Positions 22,869 to 34,954 of a stretch of 64,000 bases of DNA are shown here, piece after piece. Made by a program: the position numbers and the translations under genes. The stretch covers positions 23,882,188 through 23,946,187 of the forward strand of contig CAMGYJ010000004.1 of assembly GCA_946122785.1 (NCBI GenBank). The letters run 5' to 3'. The stretch's first letter is position 1, and every line of letters starts with the position of its first letter. This DNA comes from Linum tenue (taxonomy: Eukaryota > Streptophyta > Magnoliopsida > Malpighiales > Linaceae). The notes beneath the pieces are model-generated. The model made no database searches. It was not told where the DNA came from and was given only the letters and a program-made list of their open reading frames with translations.

Positions 22869-25800
22869 ATTCCAGCTTCCGAGACAGATCAAGAAACTAA
22901 AACTTGCCGCAATAGTAATACCTTTCGTATGGTTCTTCCTAATCCTATCCGTCTCTTTTCCCATCCCATGGGGATCGTCTTTTCTTCAATATCCATGATC
23001 CAGTGTGGCTACCCTGTATGTTCTCCTTCTGGATTTGATAATTGAACGAGGATCTTTCAGTTTGATTCAATTGAACAACCAATACGTTCGTGAAATGTAT
23101 CTATTTGAGAACAACTGAGGACTCGAGTTTACTAAATGTCATTCTCGTGGCAAATCGTATTTGCTCGGATTGGATTACTCGTTCTAATTAATTGCTAGTT
23201 TGATTGCCACTTATATGACTAGTACAGTGTCCGCCCGTTGTCCGGAAAATTTTGTTGTCCGGAAAATTTTGTTGAGAAATATGGTATATATTAATGGATA
23301 TAATAGATTATTTGAAATGCATGAAATGATTGTTTTCTAACTTAGTTATGCAAATAACATTTTTGAAAGTGATCCAATTATGCATAATGTGTTTAGACCT
23401 CCATGAGAAGAGAAAAAATATAATATAAAGATTACATATAATTATTGAATGAAAAAATATAACTAATTGTCATTCATTACTTAATTAAACCATATAGTTG
23501 AATATTATAGTTGTTTCTTATAATACATACATAATCAACCTTTAGGATGAAAGAAAATGTCTCATAGAGGTTAGTATGTCCTTTAAGTTTTTCTCAATAG
23601 CGAGCATTCTTTTTTACCACACTGTTGGTAATGAATATTAAGTTGTTTGATTTTAAATATATAAGACATGATGCTAAACTGTCGCTAATAGTTAGTTGGA
23701 GAATGTATTGTGTACGGACTTCCCAAATTATTCTCAGATCGCAGACATGTCTAGCAACAATATAGTAATTTTCATGCAACAAATATTTTTTCATGAAATA
23801 ATTCAATAAATAAAAATGTATGAAAATAATATTACATGAAATATATGTTACTCATTAAGTTGATGAATGAGCGAGGGTATGAGTAGCGTACATTTATTTT
23901 AAAAATATAAAAGTTGTGAAGTGTCTTTTCGGTTGCATGAGATCACATATTCTCATTATCGCTAACTAACTTATGCTTTTTTGCAATAGATAGTTCAAAA
24001 TGTGCCTTAAAACTTTTGTTTCAACCAGTGTAAAAGAATTGTTTGAATCAAACGATAGTAAAATCGCATCAAAAAAGTTAGTAGAGTATTTTATACTGTA
24101 GTCATAATTTAACTGTGGTTCAACCGTTTCATATTGTTAAATATCACCTATCGATTCAGCCTATGATGTGAAGTTTTATTGTCTAACCACCGGTAAGTAC
24201 GATCTTTCAATACAAACCTTAAATAAAAAAAATCACTAAAATATTGACATTATCAAATACCGCTTATATCTTAGAAATTACAATAATCGTATTAAGGAAA
24301 ATACATCTTCCAAATGATAATACTGATTTAGGATTTTAAATTGAAATAGAAAAATATGTCAAATATAATGTCATTTCCTAAAATAAATCAAAACTCAACA
24401 TAACAGGGCCAAGAATATCCATTAACCAAAGCAAAAGTGCAATTATTTCACATTACCTCATTTTCGTCCTCTTTTAAATGTGTCTTCTCACTCTTCATTT
24501 GCCTTCCTCTTTGTTTTTCCATTTGTTCTTCCATCTCCCTCCCAGCTTTGTATCTCACAACTCTCCCCCTTTTCCCTTCCTCTTTCTTCCCACCGCCTGT
24601 TATCGAGAGAAACCTAGAAACAACTCAATTAGTTCTCCAATTTTGCATTCAAAATGCTTCTTCTCCATTCACAGTCGATAGTGTGAATCAGGGCACCTGA
24701 AACCTGGCGAATAGATTGTTGCTTATTCATCGATGGAGCCAAGTAGCTTGATAGCTTGTGAATAAACTAATTATTAAAAGTGATAAAAAAACATAACTCT
24801 TAAACCAATCGAGTGAGTGTATAGTTAGTTTATAGCTTAAAGCCTTAAACCATTGTATTTATATAAAGAATCAAAATGCATAATCAGGTTCATCTTCACT
24901 TTACATGTATTTGTCGTACAAATTCATTACACATAAAAAAAATGGTTTTATCGACGCCATATCAACTAAATCTCATCTTATGATTATTGGATCCATGTCA
25001 GATTAGCAAAAGGTCTAAGGCTATTGGTCAACCAGGCTGAAAATTAATACTAATTTAAGAATTATATATCGCTTCTAAAATGTTCAATACTAAAATTCAA
25101 TATGCAATATTCAAACAAATGATATATGCATTTCAACCCTTTCTTAATTTTTTTAGACACCCCCCCCCCCCAAACACACACAAATTTACAAAGAAATACT
25201 AAATCACAATTTCTTTTCACTTTACTTGCTTCTAAAGTTATTGTTGACTGTATTGTCCCTTCGTTGTATCAGACTCTTGCTTTTACTTATTAATGAGAAG
25301 AACTGATTCAACGGGAAAAAAAAGTTTTTGTTGACGTTATTTGTTATTACTGCTAGCCGTAAAAAAGACTTTTTAGCTATTAAGTTAATCAAGAATGATT
25401 TTATAAATGAATTTTTAGTTCTATACATTGAAAAAGGTTTGAGTATCAAAATAAAAAATGAATGTATTTTATAAACCCTATAGAATATGAGCCGGGACAT
25501 GTTGATGTGAGAAACTACTCATTAATTCAAATTTTGTATGTTATTTTTAGAATATTTTGTTTTATTTTTATCAAATAACGCATTTCTCCATAAATGCTCG
25601 CACTTGTGCGCGAGCCCTTAAAATTTAAGTCTGGTATGACCCATGAAGCATTCATGCTTGTACATGGCCGATCCATATACATTGTCTTCATGGTATAATC
25701 TAATTATGTCGTGCTATCTCGACCATGTGTCTAGGTATAGTTATATGCATTGTAATAATTAAGTTTCTACTTATTCACAACACCAAGATAAAAACAGTCA

Positions 25801-25890
25801 AATGCACCCAATATTTGATTATGACTAATTGCATCGAGTCTTCTCTCTACCTTTCCTTCCTCTGCCTTCTCTCTAACGAGAAGAGTTTTC
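22869..25890. other. AT-rich intergenic DNA without recognisable genes
   Basis: Strongly AT-rich and stop-dense. 24,430-24,690 has a pyrimidine-rich stretch. 25,159-25,172 is a poly-C tract followed by (CA)n. 25,010-25,110 (gtcaaccaggctgaaaatta, ttcaatactaaaattc) is a diverged direct repeat of 26,925-27,080 (gttaaccaggctaaaatttt, ttcaatactgcagttc). Nothing else is supported. Confidence 0.5.
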
Positions 25891-25894
25891 AAAT

Positions 25895-26600
25895 TTCAAA
25901 TTAACCATGGGGCTGTCGTCGGCTTCCAAATTGGGACAGGCGGTGGCCCTCAAATTTCAATCTCTTCCTCTTTGTTGATGGTTCTTCCCTTCTCCTTCCT
26001 TGTTCCTTCTCCTTGGTTATTTTCTCTTTCGTCTTGGATAAAGCATCAGAGAGTTTGTGAGTAGGGAAGTCATTCTTGTGGTTGTGCTCTGGCCGGTTGC
26101 TCAGATCGGTTGTGGTTCCGACGATTTGGATTTCGCCACTCTTCTGTCCGAGTTTCTGTGGTTGCTTCTCCACTTTCTTTTTGCAGGTGGACCTTGGAGC
26201 TACTTGGCATTTAGTTCTCCCCGTCTTGTCCTTATGCTTTCGTTCTCTGGCCAGATGACACTCCTTCCTTGATGACGACGGTGACGCTCCATTTTCTTCC
26301 GTTCACCATCGAAGGATCTGTTTCTGCTGGCAGGGAGAAGATGGACAGTGAGGAGATGTGCTGGGGAAGCAAGCGGCGGCCTGCCCTGGGTGATTGGGCT
26401 TCTTTGGGCTAGGGTTAATAAGGTTTGTGCTTGGGAGTCCAAATGTTTGGATATGGTTTCCTTGTTTTTTTTTTCGGACAGCCCTTAAGACCAGCTTTAG
26501 TTTTCTCTTGTTTTTAGTATCCTTTTTTCTTTCCATTGAGTTTAACTCAACTCTGTACACTGTTTCGTTTTATCAATGAAACTACCACTTTCACTGTAAA
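25895..26600 (+). other. GC-richer transcribed-looking segment, possibly LINE-like or a gene relic
   Basis: A block of normal base composition in AT-rich surroundings. It starts aaccATGGGGCTGTCGTCGG and contains several open frames (26,057-26,272; 26,394-26,579) with no recognisable protein. It ends ttttatcaatgaaactacca followed by an A/T-rich tail, an ending often seen in plant LINE 3' regions. Identity is uncertain. Confidence 0.25.
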
Positions 26601-27512
26601 AAGAATTTTTTTATTATTATTATGACTACCTGATGAAATACTACATTTGAATAAACTACAACTGATGTCACAAATATTAATTATGCCTCTAAATCATACA
26701 TAAAATATTTCAAACATCACAAATATTAAGATTAAATTAATTATTACAAAGAGTAATAATTGTATAATGAGGTGAATTATAACTCATTTAAATGTTAATG
26801 TCATATAAATTGATCAACACATCCAATCGAAAACTGACGAAATGAACATCACAATTAACTCGATATCGTCTCATTATTGTCGGGTCCATTCATGCCCGAT
26901 GAGCAAGAGTTTAACGATTAGCTGTTAACCAGGCTAAAATTTTAGAGAACCAGTCACCTATAATTTGTACAAAATATTGTTATTTCGTATTAGTTCTGAA
27001 AATTCATATTAATTTACGTAATTCTACATCGCCTTTTCATATTCAATACTGCAGTTCGATATGTAATATTTTAAGGAATGAAACTTATGGTGCAATTTTA
27101 AGATAACTCGTCATTTTATAAGTTATAAAAATTATAAATCACATATTAAACTTTGCTTTTCATAAGATTTAATAGGCTAGCTAACCGTGAAAAGTCCTTT
27201 GCTTTTCAAATCTTCGCTTAGTGCATGTTTACAATTTATAAAGACAAAACATATTTACTTAGTGTAATTGGTTGTGATTATGTTTTTTTTAAGAAACCAT
27301 GGTTCAAATCTTGATATTGATACTTTTTTCATATGAAGTAGATAATAATTGTGATGACAAAAATACTCTTCCTACTTTCACTCTCGCTTCACAAAATTTG
27401 AAATACAAAATCTTAAAACATTGAATATATCTTATAGAAAGAGCTTCTTCAACCAAGTAGGAAAGGTATTTTACTTTAAATTATTATATCTTATGTAAAG
27501 TGATTAATTGTG
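26601..27512. other. AT-rich intergenic DNA
   Basis: No gene seen. 27,255-27,325 (cttagtgtaattggtt ... ccatggttcaaatcttgat) has the spacing of pol III A-box and B-box elements of tRNA-derived SINEs, but it is degenerate and weakly supported. Confidence 0.4.
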
Positions 27513-27898
27513 AAATCGGAACTCAAGTAACATTAATTCAAAAATTAAATAATAAATTGTATGTGTGATTCACTTTAGACAAAATACATGTGTAGCCAAA
27601 ACATGGATATTTGTGAGAAATATAGTACATTTTTCTTACAAATCTACACATAATATAAAGATAAATTGTGAACTATGACGAAAAAGAGCTTCCCATAATC
27701 ACTCTCAGACCACGAAATTTATAATGTGACTCTCATTTTCAATTTTGTTATTATATTATGTGTAGATTTGGCACAAAAAAATGATTATACTCGTCACAAA
27801 GGTCCATGTTTTGATTACACTTTTGTATTTTGTCTGAAATAAACAACACATACAATTTAATATTAATGTTTGAATCAATATTACTTGAGTTCCGATTT
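27513..27898. mobile_element. Fold-back MITE with >100-bp terminal inverted repeats
   Basis: The left arm aaatcggaactcaagtaaca ... aattgtatgtgtg ... gacaaaatac ... aaaacatgga (27,513-27,610) is matched in reverse by the right arm ending ttacttgagttccgattt (27,790-27,898). The two arms pair over most of their length with scattered mismatches. The centre (about 180 bases) is also partly self-complementary (aaatctacacataatataa against ttatattatgtgtagattt). No coding capacity. Confidence 0.8.
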
Positions 27899-27915
27899 TA
27901 GAACTAATATCTTTT

Positions 27916-28644
27916 GATTCGGGCCTAATTGTACATGTTTTGCCCCCATTTTACTTAGGTGTTTATGCCAATTTCATTGTTAAAAGGTTGGTTTTACGCT
28001 AGGTTCCTCGTGTTTTAGTGTGTGTTTTGGGATTCAATATGTGAAACCAGCCTCGGAGTCGAAAGTTAGGTGAAAACGATCGAAAGCCGGGAGAAGAGGT
28101 GAAAAAGGACTAGTTCACGGCTTTCCCACGAAGTTCACGGTCATGCAAGACTGTGAAGAGGAGATCTTGATCGTGAATAGCGAGGAGTCCAGAGCCAAAA
28201 TGAAAGTTACTGACGCATGGTGAGTTCACGGTCTCTAAGACCGTGAACAAAGGCAGTTGACCGTGAACAGAAGTGAACAATGCGGCGCGTTTTGGTGCAT
28301 GCCTGAAGTTCATGGACGCGTTTCGTGGTTCACGGCCGTGAACGCAGGCCGTGAACTCAGCTCGTCTCTGGTATAAATGACGAGCTTAAAGGAGGAGAGA
28401 GGGGAGAGCCCATTTTGTGTGAAAGAATTCTTCAACATTCTAGAGAGAGAAACATGAACCAAATGGAGAAGAAGACTAGGGTTTAGCTTCAAGGCAGATT
28501 TTGGGAAGATTTCCTCCAAGGAAAGCTCAACTCAAGGGCCAAGAAGACTGGGAGCATCCTCCAAGATGGTTTCCACCTCTTTCCCTTTTGTTTTTCCCAC
28601 TTCTAGCATGGAGTATACCTCCTTTCACTTGGGTGTTGTGAAAC
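27916..28644 (+). repeat. Truncated LTR, family C (TGATTCGGGC start)
   Basis: It starts tgattcgggcctaattgtac, matching the reverse complement of 36,600-36,623. The palindromic region 28,105-28,365 (gttcacggtctctaagaccgtgaac, gttcacggccgtgaac) matches 36,140-36,395. A TATA-like tataaatga lies near 28,371. It is cut short at 28,644, inside a segment that resembles U5 of the following LTR. Confidence 0.75.
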
Positions 28645-29825
28645 TGATAACGTCGTATTTGCACATGTTTGCACCCTCATTTCTTGATCATTTTGGCTAG
28701 AGTTTTTGATTTCTTGGACTATTTTACGCTAGGTTGTGTTCCTTTGTCACATTTCAGGTCCTAGTATGTAAATTGAAGCATAGGCGCAAGTTTCAAGTCA
28801 ATCGGAGATCATTTGGCAATTCGGGAGAAGAAACACGAGCATGACCTGAGGAATATGGATTTCTACCTCATATTATGGAAAAATTATCATGGAAGTTTGT
28901 TATGAAAAGAAAGAGGACGGGGCTACGAGCGACTGGGTTCAAACGGCGACTGATTTGGAGTCCGGACGATGGAGAAACGAAGCATTGAACAGGAGTGGAG
29001 GAAGAATACGGGCAGGAGAATTACGACCGTATTCCCCCCTCCCATGCTCGTATTTTCACTGCGAGAGGAGCTTTGGGTGCGCTGAAACTTAACCAAAACG
29101 CGTGTTTTGGGCAAAATACGGGCATGGAAGAATTACGGCCATAATTCAGCCCGTAATTCGCCCAGAATCGGGTTTTCGAGGCAGCTTCGAGCCAAAGAAG
29201 AGAGAATCGACTTTTTGGAGCAAAAACAGAGCCCTAGAGAGAGAAAGTGTGAAGAACACATCCTAGAAGCGATTTTGGAGCTGGGTTTCATCAAATGAAG
29301 CTTGGAGATCCACATAGGAGTGAAAATCATCATCCCAGAGCAGATTCTTCCCATTGTAATGAGTATGACTGCTTTGTATTCTGTTTTCCCCTCTCTCTCT
29401 ATGGAGTAGAACTCTCTCTCACTTGGGTATGAAGAACCCTAGTTCCATGTGTTAGGGATCTTGATTGTAATGACTTGGGATTGTTATACTGTTTGATTAT
29501 AATTGAATGATGCATGATTCATTGAATTAATTGAAGTTTGATCAGCTTTTCTTGATTTCTGCTGCAACCTAAGATAGATAGAATCTGATTAGGTTGTTAG
29601 AAAACCGAGTGACTCTTTCTTTGCTTAGAAAACCGAACCATTTCCTGCTTTCTTACTGCTTTTGCCTAAATCAACAATCACTTGACTTAGTTGGCTAGAT
29701 AATAGATATTCACGGAGTAGGCAGTAGATCTAGACCCCGGGTTGATAATAGAACTTGCCACTTTACTGCATTCCCGGACTGCGATTATACTTGGTCGCAG
29801 TTTGGTGTTGTGTTTTAGCGTGTCA
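28645..29825 (+). repeat. Complete 5' LTR, family B
   Basis: It runs from tgataacgtcgtatttgcac to gcgtgtca and is followed at once by the primer site. The 29,330-29,825 part is near-identical to 1,890-2,660. 28,990-29,165 carries aattacggccataattc and related words. It is the only LTR here with both its start and its primer-site junction visible on the plus strand. A matching 3' LTR was not found downstream. Confidence 0.85.
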
Positions 29826-29830
29826 AGTTT

Positions 29831-29850
29831 TTGGCGCCGTTGCCGGGGAC
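29831..29850 (+). promoter_or_regulatory. tRNA-Asp-type primer binding site
   Basis: ttggcgccgttgccggggac, a few bases after the LTR end, is complementary to the 3' end of plant tRNA-Asp and is the standard primer site of Athila/Tat elements. Confidence 0.85.
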
Positions 29851-29958
29851 CCTAGGTTATTGTAGAAACGTGAAATTCTGTTACTTTAGCATTTTTCTTT
29901 TCTTTTCCACCCTTGCTTTTCACTTGGGTGTTATATTTTTTGGGTGCAGATCTGAAAC

Positions 29959-30939
29959 ATGGGTCATCATGGCTTCTCCAACCATTGGGGGTATCAACCA
30001 CCATCCGGGTGGTATTACCCCGAGACTTCCTGGAGCAATCAAGGAGGAGAAGACTATAGATTCGGATGTCAGTACCAACCCCCCTGCTACGAGAACAACC
30101 AAACCCTTGGGAACCTCAAGAACAATCTCCTTTTCAAGAAGAATTCCTCCCGCAACCGGAGGGGCCATCTGAGTTGGAGTTAGCCATGGCGGCCTTCACG
30201 AGTCATTCTGCAGAGCCGTGCTACATTCCACTGGCAGATCCGAACAAACAATTGACGCTTCTTGTGGAGCATTTTGCTCGAGACACGGAGAGATCATGCT
30301 CCAAGATGGATCTTCAAATCCAAGCCATTGCCCCTTCTGATCCCTCATTTCTCCATGAAATGGAGGAGGCTGTTCAATGCTCAGCGAAACAAACAGAGTG
30401 GGTGGAGCAAGTTTACACACAGTCTACAAGGACATTGTGGAGCAGACAGAAGTTGTCACGGAGAGCTCCGATGATGATCATGATAAGGAATATCCTGTTG
30501 TTGCCAACCACACATTTTCCCATTCCTCACCGACCACTAAAGAGGCAGGCATGAGTGAGGAGATGAAAGCTGATCTTATTAAAAAGATTGCATGGAGACT
30601 TGCTCTCCAATCCGTGCTAGAAGAAGAAGAGCGAGAAAGGACGATGAAAGAAGTTGTGGAGGATGACGGAAGTGAATTAGAGGAAGTCCTTGATCTTTTC
30701 CCGGGGGAGGAATCAAATTCTGAGGAAGGGGGGTTGAAGAAGCAATTGGCGTCCAGGATGAGGATGAAGTTGAGGTGAAAGAGGCATGCAACGACCATGA
30801 GTTACATGTGATATCTCCGCCAAACTTCGAGGAGCTGCTTGGCAAGGACCCATTTGCAGTGTCTCTTTGCCAGACAAAGGTCACATCGACATCGGTCCCT
30901 CTTGGTGGATGCGATGGTGGTCGGTCGATGTTTAGATAA
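29959..30939 (+). pseudogene. Gag-like ORF of a non-autonomous LTR element, frameshifted
   Basis: It begins MGHHGFSNHWGYQPPSGWYY, shifts frame near 30,080 to a PNPWEPQEQSPFQEEF / ELELAMAAFTSHSAEP / LTLLVEHFARDTERS segment, shifts again near 30,400 to an acidic region (ESSDDDHDKEYPVVANH; LQSVLEEEERERTMKEV), and a third time near 30,735 beside a run of Gs, ending VISPPNFEELLGKDPF ... GRSMFR with a stop at 30,937. Glutamine/tyrosine/proline-rich ORFs of this kind directly after the primer site are common in large pol-less plant LTR elements. No zinc knuckle, protease or RT is present. At least three frameshifts make it a pseudogene as read. Confidence 0.65.
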
Positions 30940-31594
30940 AATTTGAATAAGTAGTGCTCGACCTATACATTGTATCATGTAATAGTCATTTAGTCTAGTG
31001 GTGGCTAAGCTAAATATTTAGCGTGAAGCAAACAGGTTTGATCCACAGCAACCTCATTTTTGCTTTAACTATTTTTTGGACTTTATTATCTTAATTCTCC
31101 TCCACAAGGTCCTGGACCAAAGCAAACGGAAACCCACTCCTTTTCATTCTTTTTGTTAGTTTAATCCAACTACAAATGAAAAAATCAACCTCTATTCAGT
31201 TCATTTTGGATTTTTAGCTCTATCTGTTTTTTTTTTTTATCTATGTCGGAATCAACAGAATTATGATTGTCAAAGGAATTTTATTTTGTTGAAAGGTTGA
31301 TTTGTCTTCTTCTAACTCTTCCAAATTTCCAAAGCTATATGTGATCATGCATGTTTTCAGGTATAAAGATAGTGAAGACCAGATTGCGAAACAAACTAAA
31401 TGATGACTTTCTTGTTAATGATTTAGTTATTATATTGAAATAAAGATACCTAAAATTTTTAGTTTAGATTCTATTTTGAGAGATTTAAATTATCTCAAAG
31501 AATGTTGTATACTTTAAAAATAATTATTTAATTTATATTTACATTTAACTATGTTCATCCCACCCGGTCTCGAAATCCTAGCTCCGCCCCTGAC
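30940..31594 (+). other. Unassigned, contains a SINE-like head
   Basis: 30,990-31,045 reads tagtctagtggtggctaag ... aggtttgatccac, resembling the A box and B box of the pol III promoter of tRNA-derived SINEs at a suitable distance. The following AT-rich bases show no clear end. No coding frames. Confidence 0.35.
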
Positions 31595-33060
31595 CTCAGC
31601 CATCTGACATCCCAATAGGCAAAAGACTCAACCACTTTGACTTATTCATATGCATCTTATCATGTTTTAATCATAGGCTCCTGGCTACTCCCATGCTAAT
31701 AACTCTCCCGGGCCACCATACACACCCAACATCCCGTAAGATGTGATCATACATGCATACATACATGCATACCCCCATACCACCATAGGTGAAGCCATAC
31801 CGTCACCACTCTAGTTGTGTTCATATCTCGTGAATAATCTTCAGTCACCACCACATGAGATGTGTGACTATCATGCATATCATAATCTTCAGTCAGCACC
31901 ACAAGAGAGGTGTGACTATCATGTCATAACATAGTAATAGCATGAAGAGCGCTAATTACGATGTAATTGACCATGAAACCAAAATACTCTTACTTGGTAT
32001 CCTTATACATGATTCATATCTCATCTTTCTTAATCATAATTCATTACTTTGACATGTTCTTGGCCTGGCCACAATTGGCTCAACATAGGTAAACTAGGAG
32101 TCGTATAATTGCACTTCCTCGGGATAAGCCCTCGTGCAAGTCATCCTCCTTAAAACATCATAATATTACCCTGGGAAGTTTATTCCCCCACTTGTGAATC
32201 CAAATACAACCATAATATCACATCATGTCAAACACCATATCAAACAATCATGAAGTCATATCCACAGTTAAGCCACAAATGACGACATATATGCAATCAT
32301 CAACGTAAACAAGGTCTATATCGATTAGGGAAAGTCAATAATATCATACAGTAGTCCAAGGTTCATCATATAGCCCAAAAGTCCATACACCCCTAATCAT
32401 GTCATTCTAGTTCACTTGGGTCAATTCTAAGCATCAATATAATTATCGTGGTACGATAAACCCGGTATACCGTGCTAATCTCTCACCAGTTCTGGTCGTT
32501 CAAACACCGGTTTTAGCTTCTCGTACTAAAATGTCAATTTCACGAACGAACCCATAATCAAAATTCGGAACTGTCCTAGTATCCCATATAGTGTCCCCGT
32601 CAATGTTAGTTCTAGGCTCCATATCAAATTCTCGATAAAACACACATCAAACCCTAGTTGGAGCTAAATTCAGTGATTTGGACCCCGACCTAAATAATTG
32701 CCGAAATTCATGGATTATAACAAGAGGAATAATTACCTCGCTGCAGGAAGCTCGTATATGAAATCTAACATCAATCCGGCTTCCGGATACTACAAACCCC
32801 TAATTTACTTATCGAGGATTCAAGAAATTCCTGAACCAAAAACTAGTTTTAAAACTCTAAATCAATAAACTACATTGTATAAATGAATTATGCGTTACTT
32901 ACGAGATTTTTAGATCACTAGAGCTCAATAATTGAGCTTTATGATTTTCCCCCTCGCCTCTCCTGAGCGCCCTCTGCTCGCTCTGTGTCTCTCGGTCCAG
33001 AGAATGAAAAAGAATGGAATATGGAGGGGGTTGGGACGAAAATATATAAATAGCTGAAAT
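31595..33060 (-). repeat. LTR copy (Del/Tekay-like), inverted relative to the one at the window start
   Basis: 31,595-32,525 is the reverse complement of 121-1,000, with shared words throughout. Extending towards 33,060, the minus strand shows a TATA-like tatttatatatt near 33,045 and a promoter-like leader, as expected of the U3/R part of an LTR in minus orientation. Exact ends are not resolved; the start may lie near 33,230. Confidence 0.6.
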
Positions 33061-33299
33061 GGTTGGCGGCCTTATCCCAGACCGGTTCTATTTCTTTTAA
33101 TTTCATATTCTTTACTTCTTTTTCTTTACAGCTAAAACGTATGCTTATGTATATAATAATAATTGTTATTATCATCTTTATTTGTACTATTTTTCACATC
33201 CGCGCTCCGCACCGGGATTTGTGGATTTGTGATACAATCTTAAAATAGAAAGGTTACATTCTCTCTTTTTTTTAGATCCGAAGGTTCTGTGTTAAAGAG

Positions 33300-34650
33300 T
33301 GTTTCATGTGATCTATGTCAATTATTTTGGTAATTGTAATCCAAGATAATTCAATAAACAATAGTTAGATACAGCAAGTCCAATGCCGAAATAAACCATA
33401 GATCAACAGCTCCTCCTTGAGAATCCTCACCAACGCAATAATCACAGAACCCAACATCAACAGAACGGGTTGTAAATTAACAGGAAAGCCAACGTTCCTG
33501 AGATCCAAGACTCTGAGCCTCCAACTCACAATTCCGATGAAGAACCCCCCATAAAACAATCTCTCAGGCTCCCTACTATATTATAAATATCACAAAGACT
33601 AACAGCGAATAGTCAACACTTAACATTGGTCATATATGAAATAAACAGCAAAGTCATTATGAAGCACAAAACCACCTGCAAAGTACAGAGCGATGAACAG
33701 GTTATGACCTGAAGTCTCTTCGTCTAAAAAAAAGCACAAGCCATCAGTAAGATAAAAAAAAAAGGTACAAATGTTGTGTCGAAAATGAAGAAAAGGCAGC
33801 AATACTTAACTTCTATGATTAAAATTCCAATGAAGCCTAATCCGTTTCTGATCCAGAGTCGATTGACTGTCTGTCTTTTGCCTGCCTGCTCGCTCGATCT
33901 GTCGGACAATGAAGCTTAGCAGCTAAAGTCGTATTTTAGTGAAACGATGTGTGCTTATAAGAATGAAGGCGCGGCTGTTTACCCGTATTTTAGCTTATGA
34001 TCTGCCATCTAAATTTCAGTTTTTAAAAAAGCTGATCGGGGCGAAGCTCTTGTCACTAGGTCTGTCTACCCTAACCGAGCCGGATTTCAAGAACCTCTCT
34101 CATTTGAACGGGAGGCTGGTACCTATCTGTTGACCCCGTGATTCATAATTATCACAATTCACATCCTACTTTGGCTCTGTTTTAAACGAACGAAAAAGAA
34201 AGAGAGACCTGCATGGAAGAAGATAGCCAAGCAGAGTGACATAATAGTCATGATTAGCATAGTTAAGAGAGAAAACAATGAAACAATTCTGCAAATTGAA
34301 TCTTCCTTTGTGCTTCCAATCCGGATGAAAGAAACTGATAATGAAGGAATAAACTACCTTTGCTTGTGCGGTGGAGAAAAGCCAAAAAACGTTGCGGGAG
34401 CCTCAGCACACACAAATCTCCATCGCAGGTTCGGTGACTGGATTTAATTACCAAAGATTACCAGCAACTTTCTGAAAATACATCGAATAAAGTAAGATGT
34501 GAGGAAATAAATAGAACACTAAGAAATCCCGCAAGTAATGGAGGAAACTGGCAACCCCATTGTTCAGTTTTTGGGTGATCTTGTCTGCCATCCCACGCGT
34601 GTCGCCGCCCCGTGGATTATCCCGTGAGATCTATGTTTTTTGCAACCCGA
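33300..34650 (-). other. Possible unrecognised gene or gene relic on the minus strand
   Basis: Two stretches look coding. Near 34,590 the minus strand reads MADKITQKLNNGVASFLHY followed by a hydrophobic stretch. 33,365-33,559 reads ERLFYGGFFIGIVSWRLRVL then PVNLQPVLLMLGSVI, membrane-like, preceded by an acceptor-like atatag. Base composition is higher in GC than the surroundings, and 5' sequence near 34,850 is leader-like. I do not recognise a family and could not build a continuous spliced frame. Confidence 0.2.
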
Positions 34651-34954
34651 TTCTCTCGTCATCAGCTGCCATATTTGAGAAAGAAATCAAAGAAACCCTT
34701 AGAGAGAGAAATAACTCATTTAGGAACATGGTGAAAAATAAATTCATCAGAAGAGGAATATCACCTTAAAAATAAGGGGCAGCTACGGTGAAAACTCCTA
34801 AGGGGGTTGTCAATATCGCTTTCCCCCTCAATGTCGTCTGTTCCCCTTCTTCATATAGCGGCCAGGATCACAAGAAGGGCATTTTAGTAAGCATAATATT
34901 CTAATAATTTAAATTTAAAATTAATTGCATGGAGAGAATCCGGGAACGTGATTA
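34651..34954. other. Unassigned
   Basis: Leader-like sequence between the two weak candidates on either side. Nothing specific seen. Confidence 0.3.

Noticed and set aside
30990..31045. A tRNA gene
   Set aside because: Box-like words are present, but no cloverleaf can be drawn; kept only as a SINE-like head.
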